Below are positions 19,253 through 28,054 of a DNA stretch of 64,000 bases, piece after piece. The DNA is taken from NCBI GenBank assembly GCA_910579805.1, contig CAJTWM010000001.1, forward strand, positions 124,001 to 188,000. Reading direction: 5' to 3'. Under the pieces are notes generated by a model. It was not told the DNA's origin, did not search any database, and saw only the letters and a program-made list of their open reading frames with translations. This DNA is from an uncultured Lachnospiraceae bacterium (GTDB lineage Bacteria; Bacillota; Clostridia; Lachnospirales; Lachnospiraceae). A program made the position numbers and the translations under genes. Position 1 is the stretch's first letter; each line of letters starts with the position of its first letter.

Positions 19253-20245
19253 CTACATAACGTCCGCAAAATGTACTTTCAAACGTTTAAACAAAATAGC
19301 GCCGATTACAAACAAGAGTACGGTCACGATCCAAAAATAGGTAGTGGAATAAAAGTGCTCGAAAAACCACTCTTTTTCAAAAATTGCGCTCCGATAGCCG
19401 TTTACAATATAGGTTACGGGATTGAGTTTAAATAATTTTTTATATTCTCCGGCCCTTGCAATATTCCACATGATCGGCGTGGCCCACATACCGATCTGCA
19501 GGGCGATATTGATGATCTGCTGCAGATCCCTGAAGAAAATAACAATGGCACAGGTACTATAGCTTAAAGCAAGCACAAATAAAAATGTACACAGGCTGTA
19601 ATATAACACCTGTAATGTATAAACCGACGGAACATATCCGTATGCAATGGACAATAACAACAGTATTCCCAAAAAGAAAATATGAATGAACGTCGCCGCG
19701 ATCACTTTGATGATCGGCAGGATGCTGATTTTAAATACGACCTTCTTTACCAGATAATTGTATTCCAAAAGCGCCATCGTACCATTGGTAAGCCCTTCGG
19801 AAAAGAAAAACCAGGGTACAAGCCCCGCCGTCAGGTAAAGCACATAAGGCACCTCCAGCCCTTCCGTCAAAAATTCGCTCCTGTTCCCGAAAACCTTTTC
19901 AAACACAAGCCAATACATGACTACGGTAACTACCGGCTGTACCATCGCCCATACCATTCCCAGATAAGAACCGGCATAGCGCTTTTTAAAATCATTTTTC
20001 GCCAGTTTCCAGATCAGCCTCCTGTTCTGGTAAAGCTCAATGGGAAGTACAGTGATCTTGTCATAAAAAGCGGCAAAGATTCCGCAGGAAGCCGCAATCA
20101 CGATACAGGCTATTATTTTTTTTACGATTTCCTCGCTTTGGACCGCTCTCGGATTGTGATGAAATACGACTACCGCCGCCACGATCACTCCCGCAAGAAT
20201 AAACAGCAAAATCCCGTTCTTCTTACTGATGCTTTTTTTATTCAT
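19253..20245 (-). CDS. wzm: Polysaccharide ABC exporter, permease subunit
   Basis: 330 residues from the ATG at 20245, preceded by AAGGAG at 10 nt and overlapping the rfbC stop by 8 bp; an upstream in-frame start at 20293 lies inside rfbC and is unlikely. ABC-2 type membrane protein with two hydrophobic helices near the N-terminus, then about six TM segments. LIWKLAKNDFKKRYAGSYLG followed by VWAMVQPVVTVVMYWLVF is the characteristic entry of TagG/Wzm permeases, and KLFKLNPVTYIVNGYR the conserved region near the C-terminus. The extra N-terminal membrane pair (residues 8-60) is longer than in E. coli Wzm. It is followed by 162 bp without a gene before wzt, where I see nothing. Confidence 0.92.
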   Translation of the reverse strand: MNKKSISKKNGILLFILAGVIVAAVVVFHHNPRAVQSEEIVKKIIACIVIAASCGIFAAFYDKITVLPIELYQNRRLIWKLAKNDFKKRYAGSYLGMVWAMVQPVVTVVMYWLVFEKVFGNRSEFLTEGLEVPYVLYLTAGLVPWFFFSEGLTNGTMALLEYNYLVKKVVFKISILPIIKVIAATFIHIFFLGILLLLSIAYGYVPSVYTLQVLYYSLCTFLFVLALSYSTCAIVIFFRDLQQIINIALQIGMWATPIMWNIARAGEYKKLFKLNPVTYIVNGYRSAIFEKEWFFEHFYSTTYFWIVTVLLFVIGAILFKRLKVHFADVM

Positions 20246-20795
20246 TCTTAAGGTACTCCTTGATACCGCCCCAATTTTTATCTCTTTCGGCAAGGATCAG
20301 TTCCATGCCCTCCGGAACCGGCCACTCTACACCAATCTCTTCATCCGCATAATAAAGGCCGCCTTCATCGTTAGGATGATAAAATTCCGTACATTTATAG
20401 GCAAATTCCGCATAGTCCGACAAAACGAGGAAACCATGCGCAAAATTCTTCGGAACAAAAAACTGTTTTTTGTTTTCTTCCGACAATAGCACGCCGTACC
20501 ACTTTCCGAATGTCTCCGAACCTTTTCTTAAGTCTACGGCGACATCGTATACTTCCCCCCGCAGTACCCTGACCAGCTTGTCCTGCGGATGGTTGATTTG
20601 AAAATGAAGCCCCCGTAATACGCCTTTTTTCGATGCGGACTGATTATCCTGTACAAATACCTGATCGATCCCCGCCTCCTTATAATCCTTATAATTATAA
20701 GTTTCCATGAAATACCCTCTCTCGTCGCCGAAAACGGTAGGCGTGATCACTTTCAAACCTTCTATCTCACATGTTTCAACCGTAATTTTTCCCAT
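20238..20795 (-). CDS. rfbC: dTDP-4-dehydrorhamnose 3,5-epimerase
   Basis: 185 residues, family length. Cupin-fold epimerase, third step of dTDP-L-rhamnose synthesis. Motifs: PTVFGDERGYFMETYN, FVQDNQSASKKGVLRGLHFQ with the catalytic His, and VYDVAVDLRKGSETFGKWYG with its Asp and the nearby Tyr region. Start 20795 fits the AAAAGGA/GGAAGG ribosome site better than 20807. The fourth gene of the pathway (rfbD reductase) is not in this window. Confidence 0.96.
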   Translation of the reverse strand: MGKITVETCEIEGLKVITPTVFGDERGYFMETYNYKDYKEAGIDQVFVQDNQSASKKGVLRGLHFQINHPQDKLVRVLRGEVYDVAVDLRKGSETFGKWYGVLLSEENKKQFFVPKNFAHGFLVLSDYAEFAYKCTEFYHPNDEGGLYYADEEIGVEWPVPEGMELILAERDKNWGGIKEYLKNE

Positions 20796-20818
20796 ATTCC
20801 TTCCCATCCTTTTCTACA

Positions 20819-22087
20819 TTATTCTAAGTAACTTAAATTAATATCTACCCGTCCTTCGATTCCGGCAACTTTTCCGTTGGAACTGTACTGCCACATCTGA
20901 TAGTACCCCTGATAGAGCGGCGTTTCCCTATATTCTGCGAGCCAAATAACATCCTGTTCCAGCTTATCGGAGATCAGATTGTTATTGAGCCAGTTCCTGC
21001 TCGCATATACGCCGGCTTTATAACCCGCATTTTTGATCGTGGAACAAAAGGCCCTGCATACCAGCGTTCTTTCCGCCGCTCCCAATTGATCCGCACGTCC
21101 GTTGCCGCCTGCCCCCTCCGTGTCGATAAAGATCGGGTAATCCAGTTTATAGTCGCTGCACAGTTTGATCGCCATACTGGCCTCTTCCACTGCTTCCACC
21201 TCGTTAACGGCCTGCGTAAAGAAATACACGCCGACCGGAATATCCGATGCGATCGCACCCCTGATATTTTTTTCAAAATAAGGGTCTTCGACAAGCGCCC
21301 CCGTAGAAGAACCGCGGTACCCTAAGCGGATAATAGCATATTCCACGCCGGCCTCTTTCACCTTGTCCCAATCGATTTCACCGTTCCATTTGGAAACGTC
21401 GATACCGAATTTTGCATTGCCGTCCCTCCTGACCGACGTCATCTCCGTACCGTCCGCATCCTCGACGGCTCCGTTGACCGCCGTATCTTCCAACGCCGCG
21501 TCGATCTCGTCCTCGGTTTTGATCAAAAGGGAAATATCATTGATGGCCACATATTCCACCTTATCCTTTACCCTGACCTTGGTAGGGTTTTCGGGTACTT
21601 TATAGCCGCTTACCCTGTTTAAGGAAACGTAGTATTCTCCCGGCCTTAAATCGGCGATATAAACCACGCCGTCCTGATTCAGATCCTTATATTCGTCCTC
21701 TCCGTTGACCGTAATATAAAAGCTTTCCCCCTCTACCGGATTGCCTTCATAATTTACCACCTGAACCCTCAAATCCTGTTCAATACTGGTCACCACAATA
21801 GACAGCCTGTTCTCGTCGCCTTTGGGCCTGTATTTATCCAACGTAGACTGACTGTTAAAGAACGTCTCATCCTGCATAAAAGCCGACAGGTCGTCGCCAA
21901 TCTGTCCCGTCACCCTCTCCACATGGGCGCCCGCATATTCACCGCTCCCGCTTTCCGTCTGCACAGTCTCTTCTTTCAAAAAACGTCGTTTTACGGTATC
22001 CAGATTTGAATAAACTACTACGCCCAAAATCATGAGTATCAAAAGCAACATGATAAAGACCGCAGTATGCTTTACTTTAGAGTCCAT
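20819..22087 (-). CDS. Membrane-anchored GH25 lysozyme (small paralogue)
   Basis: 422 residues from the ATG at 22087 (GAGG 6 nt before it, start inside the rfbA end). One N-terminal TM segment (about 8-26) without a cleavage site, an extracellular linker, a SpaA/Cna-B-like fold (about 95-180; SFYITVNGEDEY, RPGEYYVSLNRVSGY), then a GH25 muramidase domain (about 222-422) starting FGIDVSKWNGEIDW, with the acidic pair in YPIFIDTEGAGG and the end VAGIEGRVDINLSYLE. Cleaves peptidoglycan beta-1,4 bonds outside the cell. It sits between rfbA and rfbC and shares its plan with the 27438-24190 protein, so it probably makes room for, or trims wall around, glycan attachment. Confidence 0.9.
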   Translation of the reverse strand: MDSKVKHTAVFIMLLLILMILGVVVYSNLDTVKRRFLKEETVQTESGSGEYAGAHVERVTGQIGDDLSAFMQDETFFNSQSTLDKYRPKGDENRLSIVVTSIEQDLRVQVVNYEGNPVEGESFYITVNGEDEYKDLNQDGVVYIADLRPGEYYVSLNRVSGYKVPENPTKVRVKDKVEYVAINDISLLIKTEDEIDAALEDTAVNGAVEDADGTEMTSVRRDGNAKFGIDVSKWNGEIDWDKVKEAGVEYAIIRLGYRGSSTGALVEDPYFEKNIRGAIASDIPVGVYFFTQAVNEVEAVEEASMAIKLCSDYKLDYPIFIDTEGAGGNGRADQLGAAERTLVCRAFCSTIKNAGYKAGVYASRNWLNNNLISDKLEQDVIWLAEYRETPLYQGYYQMWQYSSNGKVAGIEGRVDINLSYLE

Positions 22088-22946
22088 TTGCAACCTCAAC
22101 CAAATACTTTCCATAATCCGTCTTCATCAACGGTTCCGCAAGCTCCAATAACTGTTCCTTTGTAATAAATCCCCTTTTATATGCAATTTCTTCGATACAG
22201 GAAATATATAGGCCCTGCCTTTTTTGGAAAGCAGCCACAAAATCCGCCGCATCCAAAAGAGAATCATGGTTTCCCGTATCCAGCCACGCAAATCCCCGTC
22301 CCAGCGTTTCCACCTGCAGAGTCCCGCGTTTCAGATACTCGTTGTTTACGCTTGTGATCTCGATCTCGCCTCTGGCAGAAGGTTTCACGTTCTTCGCGAT
22401 CTCTACCACATCGTTATCATAAAAATACAGGCCCGGAACCGCGTAATTGCTCTTCGGATGCTCCGGTTTTTCTTCTATTGAAAGAGCCCTGCCGTTTTCG
22501 TCAAACTCCACCACGCCGTACTCTCTCGGATCCCTGACATAATACCCGAAAATAGTAGCGCCGCTGGTTCTGGAGGCTACATTTTTCAACACTTTGGAAA
22601 AACTCTGCCCGTAAAAGATATTATCTCCCAAGACAAGCGCCACGCTGTCGTTTCCGATGAAATCAGCGCCGATGATAAAGGCGTCCGCAAGCCCTCTTGG
22701 CGTCTCCTGCACGGCATACTCCATATGAAGCCCAAGCTGTCCGCCGGTGCCGAACAGTTCCTGAAATACCGGTAGATCCCTCGGCGTGGAAATGATCAAA
22801 ATATCCCTGATTCCCGCAAGCATCAGAATCGACAGCGGATAATATATCATGGGCTTATCATAAACCGGCATGATCTGCTTGGATATCGCTTTTGTCAAAG
22901 GGTATAATCTGGTCCCCGAACCTCCCGCCAATATAATTCCTTTCAT
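22077..22946 (-). CDS. rfbA: Glucose-1-phosphate thymidylyltransferase
   Basis: 289 residues from the ATG at 22946, with GGAGG 8 nt upstream; the longer in-frame form has no ribosome site. First step of dTDP-rhamnose synthesis (glucose-1-P plus dTTP). Motifs: MKGIILAGGSGTRLYPLT, ISKQIMPVYDKPMIYYPLS, VLGDNIFYG and SIEEKPEHPKSNYAVPGLY. The C-terminus matches RmlA. Substrate is supplied by PgcA encoded in the same locus. The stop overlaps the next gene by 11 bp. Confidence 0.97.
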   Translation of the reverse strand: MKGIILAGGSGTRLYPLTKAISKQIMPVYDKPMIYYPLSILMLAGIRDILIISTPRDLPVFQELFGTGGQLGLHMEYAVQETPRGLADAFIIGADFIGNDSVALVLGDNIFYGQSFSKVLKNVASRTSGATIFGYYVRDPREYGVVEFDENGRALSIEEKPEHPKSNYAVPGLYFYDNDVVEIAKNVKPSARGEIEITSVNNEYLKRGTLQVETLGRGFAWLDTGNHDSLLDAADFVAAFQKRQGLYISCIEEIAYKRGFITKEQLLELAEPLMKTDYGKYLVEVANGL

Positions 22947-23073
22947 TAGTAAACCTCCGTTCCTGCCCAGCCTGCCTTCCGCAAAGCAAGGCATACCTAT
23001 TTTATATTTGGATGCAGACAAAAAACATACCGAATGGGAACAACCCAAAAGCTGTCCCCATCCGCCCTATATT

Positions 23074-24150
23074 TTACTGATACATTTCCTCATAATATTT
23101 TTGATAATCGCCGCTCGTTACATTCTTCATCCATTCCTCATGCTCAAAAAACCATTTGATGGTCAGCCTGATGCCGTCCTTGAACATCGTTTCCGGTTCC
23201 CAGCCAATCTCTGCCTTGATCTTGTCCGGCGCAATGGCGTACCTTCTGTCATGGCCTTTTCTGTCCTCTACATAAGTGATCAGTTCTTCGCTTACTTTGG
23301 CCTTTCTGGGATCGCTGTCCGGCAGCATTTCCTGCAGCGTATCCAAAATGATATGGATGATCTCGATATTCTGCTTCTCATTATGCCCGCCGATATTGTA
23401 AGTTTCAAAAAGCCTGCCCTGTTCCTGTACCATATCAATCGCCTTGGCATGGTCCTCCACATACAGCCAGTCCCTTACGTTTTTACCGTCTCCGTATACC
23501 GGCAGTTTCTTTCCTTGCAACGCATTATTGATAATAAGAGGAATCAGCTTCTCCGGAAACTGGTACGGCCCGTAATTGTTCGAACAATTCGTAATGTTCG
23601 CCGGGAATTTATAGGTATCCATATAAGATTTAACCAGCATATCCGAGCTTGCCTTACTTGCCGAATACGGACTATGGGGCGCATAAGGGGTGGTTTCGTA
23701 AAAATATTCCCCGTCGTTTTCCAAAGAGCCGTATACCTCATCCGTGGAAACGTGCAGGAATTTCTTTCCTTCTTTAAAACTTCCGTCCGGCAGTTCCCAT
23801 GCCGCTTTTGCACAATTTAACATCACCGCCGTACCAAGTACGTTCGTCTGTACAAACACTTCGGGATTTCTGATGCTTCTGTCCACATGGCTTTCCGCCG
23901 CGAAATGCACGACTCTGTCAATATCGTTTTCTTCAAAGATCCTGCTGATTGCTTCTTTATCGCAAATGTCCGCTTTCACAAAAGTATAATTGTCCCGTTC
24001 CTCAACTTCTTTCAAATTCTCAAGATTGCCCGCATAAGTAAGCGCGTCCACATTGATAATGCGGATCTCGTCCCCGTACTTCCTAAACATATAATGAATA
24101 TAATTGGAACCGATAAACCCGGCTCCTCCGGTCACTAAATAAGTTCTCAT
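23074..24150 (-). CDS. rfbB: dTDP-glucose 4,6-dehydratase
   Basis: 358 residues. Short-chain dehydrogenase-type enzyme with NAD-binding GGAGFIGSNYIHYM, the Thr-Asp-Glu catalytic region VSTDEVYGSL and YxxxK in YSASKASSDML. Makes dTDP-4-keto-6-deoxyglucose, the branch point for rhamnose (RfbC) and, with the WecE-type enzyme at 45489-46625, for a 4-amino-4,6-dideoxyhexose. It lies 39 bp after the large lysozyme gene and is probably expressed from the promoter at 27461-27489. Confidence 0.97.
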   Translation of the reverse strand: MRTYLVTGGAGFIGSNYIHYMFRKYGDEIRIINVDALTYAGNLENLKEVEERDNYTFVKADICDKEAISRIFEENDIDRVVHFAAESHVDRSIRNPEVFVQTNVLGTAVMLNCAKAAWELPDGSFKEGKKFLHVSTDEVYGSLENDGEYFYETTPYAPHSPYSASKASSDMLVKSYMDTYKFPANITNCSNNYGPYQFPEKLIPLIINNALQGKKLPVYGDGKNVRDWLYVEDHAKAIDMVQEQGRLFETYNIGGHNEKQNIEIIHIILDTLQEMLPDSDPRKAKVSEELITYVEDRKGHDRRYAIAPDKIKAEIGWEPETMFKDGIRLTIKWFFEHEEWMKNVTSGDYQKYYEEMYQ

Positions 24151-24189
24151 CTTTTCTTTGTCCCTTTCTGTTTCTGCCGGCCTGTGCCC

Positions 24190-27100
24190 TTAATAACCAA
24201 GATAACTCAGGTTCATATCTACATCGCCCTGAATGCCCGCTACCTTTCCTTTTGAAGTATACTGCCACATCTGATATTTTCCGCCGTAAGACGGCGCCGC
24301 TACATATTGGGCAAGCCATACTTTATAAGAAGAACCGATGCCGCCTGCATTGATCTTCTCGTTCAGCCAATTCTTATTTGCGTAAATCCCTGCCGCATAT
24401 CCTGAATTAGAGATGGTCTGGCAAAAAGCATTGCACACCGCCGTCCTCACGTCCGTACCAATACCGTCCGCACGCCCGCCGCTTGGTTCCACGTCCAAAA
24501 ATACCGGATAGGAGATAGTATACCCACTTATCAGACTTAAAACCATGGACGCTTCCTCCACGGCCTCTACCTCGTTCACTGCCTGCGTAAAGAAATAAAC
24601 GCCAACCTTCAGTCCTGCCGACGTAGCTCCTTTTATGTTGGCCCGGAATTTCGGGTCCTCAATCAACGCGCCCGTAGAAGAGCCGCGGTAACCGCAGCGG
24701 ATTATGACATAATGGATACCGGAGTTTTTCACTGCGTTCCAGTCAATATTCCCGTTCCACTTAGACACGTCGATCCCTAATATCCCTGAGTTTGTCACAA
24801 GCGCTCCCGTAACCGGATCGAACTGATAAGTCGCTCCCTGAATGACCTGCGTTCCGGTCACTACGTTTCCGTTTACATCATAATAGTATACACTACCGTC
24901 TATCGTCTGCCAACCCGTGTATTTATATGCCGCGGATTTTATATAAAATTTATCATATTTATAATAATCCGCATATACCGCAGCCACATATTCTCCGGAA
25001 GCATTTATGATATAAACCTGATTCCCCCTGCTGTCCTTAAGTGGAGTCGTCGTATCCTCGGCCGCATTCGTATTCGGAGAAGAGGCGCCCGTTCCTTTTT
25101 CCGTTACGGTCACCTGACAGCTTGCACTGACGCCGTTTGCAGTTGCAGTAATAGTCGCTTTTCCTGCTTTCACGCCCGTTATCGTACCGTTTAGCGCAAC
25201 CGTTGCAATGGTTGCGTCGGAGCTTGTCCACACCACCGTCCCATCCGGCCCGACAACAGTAATCTTCGGTACGGCAGTCTCTCCTACTTTTATAGACATT
25301 TCAGAAGGGGAAATAGTTGTACTGACGCTTGAAACGGTAACGGAACAAGTCATTGCCGCGCCGTCCTCCGCTCTTGCAACGATCGTAGTCGTTCCGTCTT
25401 TCACACCGGTCACCACGCCGTTTGCATCTACCGTCGCAACGGACGGATCGTCGCTGGTCCATGTAACCGCAACGGACGCCTTGATTGTCTCCGTCTTCCC
25501 CACTCCGATGGTAATACTGCTTTTATCCAATGTAAACTGCGTCTCCGTTACCGTTACCTGAAACGTTTCTATATCCGTACCGTTGCTTGCAGTCACCGAC
25601 GCGGTCCCGCCTTTTTTCCCGGTAATGATATTCATGCTGCCGGTCTGTCCGCCATCCACAGAAGCTACCAGTTCATTGTCGCTCAGCCATGTAATAAAGT
25701 CTCCCGCCAGACTCGTATTCACTGCAACGCTCTCTCCCCTTTTCAGGGATACGTCGTTTGTCGCTATATTGGAAAGTTTAAAAAAGGTATCGGTACGCAA
25801 TGCGCTCGCCGTCAGAGAAGGATCCGCGATGGTGGCTTTGTTGATTTCTTTATAAGAACCTTCTCCCAGCTCTGTCTTCGTACTCTCCACAAACGCAACC
25901 GTATCTTTATTGGCCGATTCTACCGTTTCCTGTACCTTTGTATCTTCCGCTGAAGCATTGACCTCTGCTTCCGTCTTGATCTCGTCGGAAACATCCACTT
26001 TTTTATACTCTATTTTATCTTTGACCGTGATCTGCTGCGCCTCGGCCGATATCCCGTACTCCCGATACGCTTCTTCCGTAAGGGCGATCATTTTTACGGT
26101 ATATTTCCCCGGTGTCAGCTTATTTTTATAAACAATACCATCCATATCGTCGTCCGTAAGCGTAAATGACTTTTTATCGGCATCCGTCACTTCCACTTCA
26201 AACGGCACGCTGGCAATCAGTTTTGTCGATTTTTTATTGATAAATTTGATCTTTAAGTCCTGCTGAATAGAAGAAAGGTTCATCGTCACTTCTATGGAAC
26301 CTGTAGACGCCGTATTTTCGGGTTCCTGCGGCTGTTCTTCCCCATTTCCTTCTCCTACAACCTGTGCCGCCTCCTGTTTCGCTTTTGCCGCATCCGCCAC
26401 CGCCAGCAGACCGCTTTCTCCTATCACATCAATATGCTCCAGATCTACGCCTAACTCCGCAAACGCTTCTACCTGTCCCGCGCTGACTCTGGAACCGATA
26501 AACATGGCGCCCGCCGCGATCGCAAAGACGAGCACCACCACTCCTGTTCCTGCAATCAGATAGTCCATTGTATTTAACCCGCTGAAGAAAGCAATCACCT
26601 TGGTTAAAACGGTATCTTCTTTGTCATCCTCCCACCGTTCCTGCTCATAACCGGCTTCGTCATCATATGCCTCCTCGTCCCAGTCTTCTACCGATCCATA
26701 GTATTCGCCGTCGTCTTCCTCATCCAGCTCGTAATACTCCATACCGTCTCCGGCTTCTTCCCACTCATAATATTCTTCATCCGTTTCGGTCTCATAATAC
26801 CCTTCCCCATCGGTATCCGCTTCGTCAAATCCATAATATGCTTCGCCGATTTCCGATTCTTCTGCCTCATAGTATTCTTCCCCGGTTTCCGGTTCTTCTA
26901 TTTCATCATACTCTTCCACAGATTCCGGTTCTTCTGCCTCATAGTATTCTTCCTCAGTTTCCAATTCTTCTATCTCATCATACTCTTCCTCGGTTTCCGA
27001 TTCTTCTATCTCATAGTATTCTTCCTCGGTTTCCAATTCTTCTATCTCATCATATTCTTCCTCGGTTTCCAATTCTTCTGCTTCATCATACTCTTCCACA

Positions 27101-27438
27101 AATTCCGGTTCTTCTATCCCAACATACTCTTCCGCAGATTCCGTATCTTCTTCTGTCTCGTAATACTCTTCGCCAGTTTCCGTCTCCTCTTCTGACTCAT
27201 AGTATCCTTCCCCGGTTTCCGTATCTTCTTCTAACTCATAATACTCTATCCCGTCGTCCTCTTCGCTGTCTGTCCCATAATACTCTTCTGCCGGTTCCTG
27301 CTCATAGTATTCCCCGTTATCCGCCTGTTCATAATATTCATGAGCATCCCCGGCTTCTTCCCACTCATAATATTCTTCATCTAATTCCGTAAATGCAATA
27401 TCATTCTTTTTATGTCTACCGAATTTTATGTTAACCAC
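24190..27438 (-). CDS. Giant GH25 lysozyme with acidic Tyr-rich cytoplasmic tail, Ig-like and repeat domains
   Basis: 1,082 residues. Order: acidic Glu/Tyr repeats (about 17-275), one TM segment (about 292-314, LIAGTGVVVLVFAIAAGAMF), a linker, a SpaA-like fold (about 385-475), three Big_2-type Ig modules (about 560-790, e.g. DPSVATVDANGVVTGVKDG), two glucan-binding-like Tyr/Trp-Gly repeats (GWQTIDGSVYYYDVNG), and GH25 (about 875-1082: GIDVSKWNGNIDW, YPVFLDVEPSGG). With no signal peptide the acidic tail should be cytoplasmic and the muramidase outside. The GTG start abuts the AAGGGG ribosome site with no spacing, so an ATA four codons in (5 nt past AAGGGGTGG) might be the true start. First gene of the operon. 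Confidence 0.9.
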   Translation of the reverse strand: MVNIKFGRHKKNDIAFTELDEEYYEWEEAGDAHEYYEQADNGEYYEQEPAEEYYGTDSEEDDGIEYYELEEDTETGEGYYESEEETETGEEYYETEEDTESAEEYVGIEEPEFVEEYDEAEELETEEEYDEIEELETEEEYYEIEESETEEEYDEIEELETEEEYYEAEEPESVEEYDEIEEPETGEEYYEAEESEIGEAYYGFDEADTDGEGYYETETDEEYYEWEEAGDGMEYYELDEEDDGEYYGSVEDWDEEAYDDEAGYEQERWEDDKEDTVLTKVIAFFSGLNTMDYLIAGTGVVVLVFAIAAGAMFIGSRVSAGQVEAFAELGVDLEHIDVIGESGLLAVADAAKAKQEAAQVVGEGNGEEQPQEPENTASTGSIEVTMNLSSIQQDLKIKFINKKSTKLIASVPFEVEVTDADKKSFTLTDDDMDGIVYKNKLTPGKYTVKMIALTEEAYREYGISAEAQQITVKDKIEYKKVDVSDEIKTEAEVNASAEDTKVQETVESANKDTVAFVESTKTELGEGSYKEINKATIADPSLTASALRTDTFFKLSNIATNDVSLKRGESVAVNTSLAGDFITWLSDNELVASVDGGQTGSMNIITGKKGGTASVTASNGTDIETFQVTVTETQFTLDKSSITIGVGKTETIKASVAVTWTSDDPSVATVDANGVVTGVKDGTTTIVARAEDGAAMTCSVTVSSVSTTISPSEMSIKVGETAVPKITVVGPDGTVVWTSSDATIATVALNGTITGVKAGKATITATANGVSASCQVTVTEKGTGASSPNTNAAEDTTTPLKDSRGNQVYIINASGEYVAAVYADYYKYDKFYIKSAAYKYTGWQTIDGSVYYYDVNGNVVTGTQVIQGATYQFDPVTGALVTNSGILGIDVSKWNGNIDWNAVKNSGIHYVIIRCGYRGSSTGALIEDPKFRANIKGATSAGLKVGVYFFTQAVNEVEAVEEASMVLSLISGYTISYPVFLDVEPSGGRADGIGTDVRTAVCNAFCQTISNSGYAAGIYANKNWLNEKINAGGIGSSYKVWLAQYVAAPSYGGKYQMWQYTSKGKVAGIQGDVDMNLSYLGY
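26815..27140 (-). repeat. 36-bp tandem repeats encoding 12-residue acidic units
   Basis: About nine units of the type ETEEEYDEIEEL / ETEEEYYEAEEP, alternating YD and YY so that a 72-bp higher-order period is visible. In frame within the giant lysozyme gene. The near-identity of neighbouring units makes copy-number change by slippage likely. Confidence 0.8.
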
Positions 27439-27460
27439 CCCTTAATCAAATTTTCGTTCT

Positions 27461-27489
27461 ATTATATCATCAATTTTGGCACCGTTCAA
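27461..27489 (-). promoter_or_regulatory. Sigma-A promoter of the polysaccharide operon
   Basis: Minus strand TTGAAC (27484-27489), 17-bp spacer, TATAAT (27461-27466). The -10 is perfect and lies about 22 bp before the lysozyme start, giving a very short leader. Probably drives the lysozyme-rfbB-rfbA-lysozyme-rfbC-wzm-wzt series. Confidence 0.8.
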
Positions 27490-27574
27490 TAAAATTCACG
27501 CTTTTTTCATTTATTTCAGCTTTTTATTCCCGTCTTTTGACGAATTTTGTCGACCGATTAAAACGGTTAATCTG

Positions 27575-27603
27575 TTGACTTTTTTCGATATTAATGCAAC
27601 AAT
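27575..27603 (+). promoter_or_regulatory. Possible promoter for the zinc-ribbon/SGNH pair
   Basis: TTGACT at 27575-27580, then 17 bp and AACAAT at 27598-27603. The -10 is poor; a TACAAT slightly downstream is spaced too far. Placed about 90 bp before the first plus-strand gene. Confidence 0.3.
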
Positions 27604-27690
27604 TTACAATAATTGGATAACATAATACGGCATAACACATTTGGTAAACCTCTTATGATGTTATGTCCGCTTAAAGAAGGGGATTTGAAT

Positions 27691-27966
27691 ATGCTTTATA
27701 TGCATTATTGCAAACATTGTCAACGTGTACATTTATTAAACGGACACAAACAGCTTTGTCCGAAATGTGAAGAAACGCTCACAGAACTTCGTATCCCGTA
27801 TATGGATTATGTAAATATGGATATGCAGGAGAGGGAGGAATTTCGTGAAAAATGCGCTGACGAACAGCAGCTTGCCGCATTAAGCACTACTTACCGTATG
27901 TTCAAATACAGCAAATGGTATCGGGAATCCATCAAAAACAGCGAAGCCAATCTTAAGGAATTCTAA
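27691..27966 (+). CDS. Small zinc-ribbon protein, unknown function
   Basis: 91 residues from the ATG at 27691 (GAAGGGG 8 nt upstream); an earlier in-frame ATG at 27613 has no ribosome site. Two CxxC pairs (YCKHCQRV at about 5-12 and LCPKCEETL at about 22-30) form a likely zinc ribbon. The rest is helical and charged. No catalytic motif is visible. It precedes the SGNH-like gene with a weak AT-rich hairpin between them, so the two may be separately or partly jointly transcribed. I do not recognise a characterised family. Confidence 0.75.
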   Translation: MLYMHYCKHCQRVHLLNGHKQLCPKCEETLTELRIPYMDYVNMDMQEREEFREKCADEQQLAALSTTYRMFKYSKWYRESIKNSEANLKEF

Positions 27967-27975
27967 AAAATCCTT

Positions 27976-28013
27976 AAAAAGTAATGAGCATATAGATTTT
28001 TTATTACTTTTTT
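27976..28013 (+). terminator. AT-rich hairpin between two plus-strand genes
   Basis: AAAAAGTAAT (27976-27985) pairs with ATTACTTTTT (28003-28012) and runs into more T. The stem has only two G-C pairs, so at best it is a weak, attenuator-like stop. Confidence 0.4.
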
Positions 28014-28054
28014 AGTAGAATAGTCCATATATATTTCAATATGGAGGACTGTCT

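Noticed and set aside
22870..23820. 316-codon plus-strand frame over rfbA and rfbB
   Set aside because: Overlaps two well-supported pathway genes; the translation has no family features.
26667..27392. Long plus-strand open frame opposite the acidic repeats
   Set aside because: Antisense image of the 36-bp repeats (Leu/Pro/His-rich), no ribosome site.
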